NCBI GenBank assembly: GCA_016802295.1
Contig: JAESIW010000109.1
Location: forward strand, 754,907 to 818,906
Reading direction: 5' to 3'
From: Brachionus rotundiformis
Taxonomy: Eukaryota; Rotifera; Eurotatoria; Ploima; Brachionidae
DNA: 64,000 nt
The stretch's first letter is position 1. Each line of letters begins with the position of its first letter. Below are positions 59,262 to 64,000 of the stretch, piece after piece. Under the pieces are notes generated by a model. That model searched no databases and was not told the DNA's origin. It was given only the letters and a program-made list of their open reading frames with translations. The position numbers were made by a program, and so were the translations under genes.

Positions 59262-59470
59262 AGTGGTATTTTCTAGTCTTGATAATCAGCTCTCAATTGC
59301 TGTATAAATTCTTGTTGTTTGGGCTTGTTGAGACTTATTTGGAGCTGGATTGTCCCGGTGTGAGCGGCTTTGAAAGTGCGACGCTGGCGCGGAACATGGA
59401 CCTAATTAATGTAATTAGTGGACTGCAGGGCCAGCTCCGCAGGGGACTCATTAAGATAATTTAATAAAAC
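59262..59470 (+). other. GC-rich island with an open frame and complementary arms
   Basis: This is an abrupt GC-rich patch in AT-rich sequence. The plus frame 59279-59464 (no ATG at its start) gives LVETYLELDCPGVSGFESATLARNMDLIN and onward, preceded by a TTTTCTAG acceptor-like site at about 59269-59276 and containing GTAATTAG at about 59410 as a possible donor. The same DNA has GGAGCTGG (59341-59348) and CCAGCTCC (59431-59438), fully complementary across an 82-nt gap, and CTAATTA-ATG-TAATTAG within it. Exon, structured RNA or regulatory element are all possible. Confidence 0.3.
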
Positions 59471-62400
59471 TTTTGCTGTTATTCGGCTTGATCACAAAAT
59501 AGCGTGTTTTTATTAGTTTTTTATTTATTTTTCTGGTAAATAGGAAATCTGCTCAGTGTATTCCATTTAGGAAAATTGATCATGCGAATCGATAGATAAA
59601 TCACGAGAGGTTTTAGATAGTTTGTGTTTGGGATTAAGCTGTACCATGGGCCATCAATTTAGCAAAGAGCATATGTCATTATCAATTTTAAGTGTTTTGC
59701 TCTGTTGGTCATTCAAGTCTTAAATGTCATCAATCAAGCCAATAAACAAAAGCCTAGTTTTGGTTAAGTTTAGATATTTTTGGCCAATTGTTTCTAACAG
59801 GATGTGTTAAAACGATCTTAGTAAATATTTTTTTTCTTGTCAATTTAACACTGTCAAAATTTCCGCACTCAAATAGGCCTTTTTTGTCTTTTCTGTCAAA
59901 AGTTATCAGCAGAAATGATCATCAAGCGCAAATGTTAAGTTAGTTTTGCAATTTGATTTTTTTTTAAAAAAAAAGTGCTAATTGCTTTTTGATAAATTGA
60001 TTCTATTAAAGGTTTGATGAAAAATTATGTACAATTATTTCCTCTTGAAAAAAAAAATTAATTAAGCACTTATGAGTATTGATTGGATTGATATTTTAGT
60101 ATTGTTTAAGTAGCGTTAACTCAAGTGAAAGTAATTAGTGTTTGTGAAGAAAAAAAAAGATCAATTAATTTAGATAAGAAATCATCTTGAAGTTGATGCT
60201 AAATTTTGTTCCAATATTTTTAAATTGATTAAATTTTATCAACATTTAATACATTTATAGCTTAAGTGCCTTTACCGTGAGAAATTTTGATTGAAGCATA
60301 GATAGATATGTATATTAAGATGATGTAATTGTTAATGTTCATTTTCCAGGAAACTTAATAGGATTTATTTATTTTAATAGTGATTGATTAGGCATTTTCC
60401 TCGTTTTCAAATCATATTAATTGTATAATTAAATTTATTAAGTATATTTTAATTTTAGCAAAAATTGAAAACAAATGTTTTGTAAGACTATACGCCAAAC
60501 AAATACTTTAAACCCTTTAAAAGAAAACTTATGATTATAGAATTATTGTTGAGTTGAAAGGCTTTATAAAATGTTTATATTAAGGCTTAATTTTTATATT
60601 TATTAAATTGAGCATATTGTTTGCAGGAGTCCTTAGAAAGGAGCACTTTTTCTAGTCAAGCATGATTAAGGACCGGAATAAGTTGGTTAAGGCAATCAGC
60701 AAACTTGTCCTTGTAGATACACTACATTTGTTTCATAGAACCTAAAGTTAATTACAGAATTCATCAAAAAATTTAATTAATATCACTAAATATATATCTT
60801 GATTTAGTATTTGTTTAGGGACAACTTTTTTCAAAAGTTAAATCTTAAATTTTAACTTTGATAACTTTAAATGGAAATAAAAAAGATATATTTTTATTTT
60901 CTAAAATCAAATAAAACAACTATAATTATTAATTATTGATACGAATTGATTCTAATTAAAAAGTGTTATCTAAAATTTATTTAAAATTTTACAACATCAC
61001 CTAAAAACATAATCATCTTTGGTCTAAAGGGATTTTTAGGTTAAGTTTTAAACAAATTTTGAAAAACTAGAACAATTTGGTAATCACTGGTAATATTTTT
61101 TTTATCTAAAAAAGTAAACTATTCGAATATAATTAGAAAACTAGGACTATAAAAGTTTGATCCTTTATAGTTATTCCATTTTTAACCTTATTATAATGTG
61201 ATAGTTTATTAACAATAATTTATTAACAATTCGTGTTCAAAAAAGCAAAAGGGTTACATAAAATGAATCAAATAATTGAAACATAAAACTGAAAATAGAT
61301 CGATTTTTTATGAAAAGATAAGAGAAGACACTAAATTCTGAAAATGTTTCAAAAAACCTTATTATTTTTGAATAAGTTTTTATATTTTTATTATTATTTA
61401 TGATATCAACATGCATGATTTTGGACATTTAAAATGGAGGAGCATTTTTTTCTTATCCTTTGATCTCAAAAATTCACCAAAACTTAGTTTTGGTATTTGG
61501 TTATGTACTAAAAGATTTTACACGGACTTGTGTAATTAGTCTTTATTTTAAATTTAAAAAAACAACAAAGATTACTAACTAATATAAAATAATATGATTA
61601 AAAATTTTTATATTAGTGATAGAAATGATTATTTAATTGCTGTAAATTTGTTATTTAATTAGTCGGATGACTTAAAATCTTATTACTCTAAGCAGGATTT
61701 AGGAAAGTATATAATCAGCTTTAGGCCAAAGTTTGGTACGAAGTTTTGGATTATTTATTATATTGAAATTAATATTAATAAGTATTAGTCAAAAGTTATT
61801 CGATTAATCATAGCAAAATTTTACCAATTATTTTAAAATTTATTTATTTGTTTAGGACCAATTCAGAAATACTAAGAATAAGGAGATCATTTTTTCCCAA
61901 AAGATCAATCAACTAATAAAACACATATTTAAATATTTATTGAATATATTTTGTTCTCAATAGATAATTTCCATCAATCACATGATAAATAGTGTCTAAA
62001 ATAAAACTTGTAAAATGTTAAGTTAAATTTGAAACGTAATTTTAAATAGATATTCACAACAGTTCTAAATAGTTAAGGCAACTTATCTTGTGTTCAACAC
62101 GATCAAAGAAACCAAAGATCAAACCCGGAGAGGCCTGATCGAGTTCATTTATTCAAAAATATAGCAGAAAGATTGAATAATAAAATTGATTAAGCCATTT
62201 AAAAATTAGTTGACTATTTTTTAGTAATTAAGATAATTACAACTAAAAATAGCTAGAGATGGTTGATAAAGAAGCTGTTTTTGGGTTGCTTTAGATTTTA
62301 AGAAAAGTTCAAACAGAGAATCAAATTTTTATAGATAATTTAGGTTAGCTTAAAAATAAAAAACACAACTGTCCATCTAAAAACGCAAATTACTCACTCT

Positions 62401-63476
62401 AATACTAAAAAAATCTTTTATTATAAGAGGCTAAATTTAGGCTTAAATTTGGCGCTTTATATTAGTTGTATAACAAAAATTTGGCAAGTGTCAAGTTGAT
62501 CATAATTGTGATTCTAAAATAAAAAATAAAAACGTCTCTTGAATAAATTAATTAATTTCGTTTTGAATATAAATTTAAAAACAAAAAAAAATTAAGAGAG
62601 CATCTGTCATTCAATTTGGGCAAACTTATCACTGAGTTAAACAAAAAATAAAACAAAAAAAAAGCAATAAATAAATAAATAAAAAACTATCAAGAGAGAT
62701 GGCAACAAAAAAAGTTTTCCTCATCATAAGTGTTGATTATTGGTTTTTTTAATTAATCGATAAGTTTAAAATCAATATGAGTAATGTCATTTGATAAATT
62801 AGAAAAAAGACCATTTCGAGCATAATTATAAGTTTTAAGATAAGTATTGAATTTCAAGATTTTTTAGAATAAAGGAAGTACTGGAAAATAATTAACCAAA
62901 AGCGGATTAGAGCTCGCTAGAAATTCTTTAGCTGCGCGAGACTAATTCTAAACTTATGTTGCACACTTTTATCATTTGATGGCATGCTGATGAGCGATTC
63001 CATGCGAAACAGTTGCTGCTCTTTCGTGCTAATTTTGTTCGCAGCGCGCATTCCAATGATAAGGCTATTAGCGTTTATTCACTGAGCTATGAAATATCAT
63101 TTATTCGGCTCATTCACACACATTCGCTATGCTATGTTTATCTCTTTTATGAAAGCCTACACTAATCAATCAATGCCACGAATGCAAACAATCAATAAAT
63201 TGTGAGTTGGTCGATTTCTGATCAATATCAGAAATCCGAGATAAACATTTTCATTGTAAACAATAATAATTTTTGTATCATTAAAGAATACAAGTTATTC
63301 TAAATTCAGCAGTTGGGTCTAAAACTAGAATTAGAATATGATAATTTTTCATCGCGTCTTTGTTCGAGCTATTTAAAAATAAGTTTAATAAAATAAATTT
63401 TTAAAAAAGACTTTATTAATTTGGATAAGGTAATTAGGACTACAATTTAAGATAATCTAAAAATTAAAATAAGCTC
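59471..63476. other. Gene desert, no supported gene
   Basis: AT-rich spacer. The stretch at about 62900-63200 is less AT-rich and contains GCGCGAG and GCGCGC patches and repeated TTCACTGAGC/TTCGGCTC-like words. It may be regulatory sequence for the gene at the right edge, but no motif is certain. Confidence 0.45.
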
Positions 63477-63680
63477 TAGTTAGTTGAATAAAATTTAAAG
63501 CTCTAAAATTTAATTTGTAGCGGTAGGGGTAGCAAGTAGAACTGTGACTTGGGTTGTAGCAGTTGCTTCAACAAAAATCTTTTTCTCGAGAGTCCAAAAT
63601 TTTGTGCATTTTGTGCAGTACAGCAGAATCTCTTTTGTACGCAACTCCTTTATCCGTCAAATTCGGCTCCCTTTTTTAAA
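63477..63680 (-). mobile_element. Possible retroelement fragment
   Basis: On the minus strand, LTDKGVAYKRDSAVLHKMHKIL (about 63667-63605) then, after a frame break, EATATTQVTVLLATPTATN (about 63577-63521). The LT-x-KG-x-xY start is reminiscent of BEL/Pao gag N-termini. Short, broken and only suggestive. Confidence 0.25.
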
Positions 63681-63916
63681 TAAGCATTCATTGCTTTATT
63701 AGTAATAAAGTTTATTCGCAAAATTAGATCCCTAATTCTGAAGGAACCTTAGCTCGGTACAGATAAACAAATAAATAAAAATAATTAATCTCTTGTTGTT
63801 TATTTTGTGTTTTACAAGAGCTTTGACTGAATTAGAGAACATAAATTCTTATAACTTATTTTAAATATCCAAAGCAAACTCTAGCATTCATAGTTGTATT
63901 TTGACTTCTCTTTCAG

Positions 63917-63989
63917 TCTGATGAGAGATTAATCCGAGCTGTTAGAATAGAATGGCTTTCTGGCTTGGTTTGCATCCAAAAAGATAAAG
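63917..63989 (+). CDS. Probable internal exon of a gene running off the right edge
   Basis: CTCTTTCAG at 63908-63916 is a strong 3' splice site and GTTAGT at 63990 a good 5' splice site, enclosing 73 bp. Only one frame is open, giving SDERLIRAVRIEWLSGLV followed by CIQKDK, with one base left over. The other two frames stop within 16 bases. No family is recognised, and flanking exons are not in the window or not identified. Confidence 0.45.
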
Positions 63990-64000
63990 GTTAGTTTGTT

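Noticed and set aside
1..64000. tRNA, rRNA or conserved microRNA genes
   Set aside because: No tRNA B-box with matching arms and no rRNA segment was recognised by eye, and I did not recognise a known conserved microRNA; a covariance-model scan would be decisive.

Overview
The window is eukaryotic, very AT-rich (roughly three quarters A+T), with compact genes, short introns (mostly 45-70 bp), long gene-poor spacers and many decayed transposons. The gene set (Fasciclin II/NCAM, nanos, ALIX, a luqin/RYamide-type neuropeptide receptor, nicolin-1) is that of a small protostome animal. The base composition, tiny introns and SWIM/MULE relics make a monogonont rotifer such as Brachionus my best guess, but that is inference and no species marker is present.

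Left to right. 1-1816 (+): 3' part of a multipass membrane protein gene. 4580-5332 (+): single-exon ankyrin-repeat protein. 6841-8282: a secreted YSAPAPVQQEQ repeat protein (-) and an inverted, truncated copy of its promoter and start (+) whose TATA box is mutated. 10017-12479 (+): ALIX/PDCD6IP in two exons. 13121-13334: piggyBac-like MITE. 15345-16216 (-): nicolin-1 (NICN1), assembled from small exons. 17952-19639 (-): five-exon luqin/RYamide-type GPCR. 25322-28039: a complete mariner-type element with 704-bp terminal inverted repeats and a transposase with three introns, followed by a diverged relative of its end. 30412-33191 (-): Fasciclin II/NCAM-like adhesion molecule with two alternative last exons, one GPI-type and one transmembrane. 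34961-36850: foldback element with a nested hAT-like MITE; a second MITE copy lies at about 45231-45453. 47759-48406 (-): nanos. 50273-51268 (+) and 52728-55393 (+): two neighbouring coiled-coil genes, the second carrying a SWIM zinc-finger/AT-hook transposon fragment in its first intron. 63917-63989: a probable internal exon of a gene leaving the window.

No operon or pathway cluster is evident. Three genes can be tied loosely to cilia or microtubules: NICN1 (tubulin polyglutamylase complex) and the two coiled-coil genes, tentatively like CCDC172 and C6orf163. At least six LINE remnants, all with stops or frameshifts, are scattered through the spacers, and two share a block recognisable at DNA level. 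The strongest unusual features are the intron-bearing long-TIR mariner, the inverted promoter duplication, the GPI/TM terminal-exon choice, and repeated 3' splice-acceptor-like sequences just upstream of start codons, which suggest trans-splicing or 5' UTR introns.
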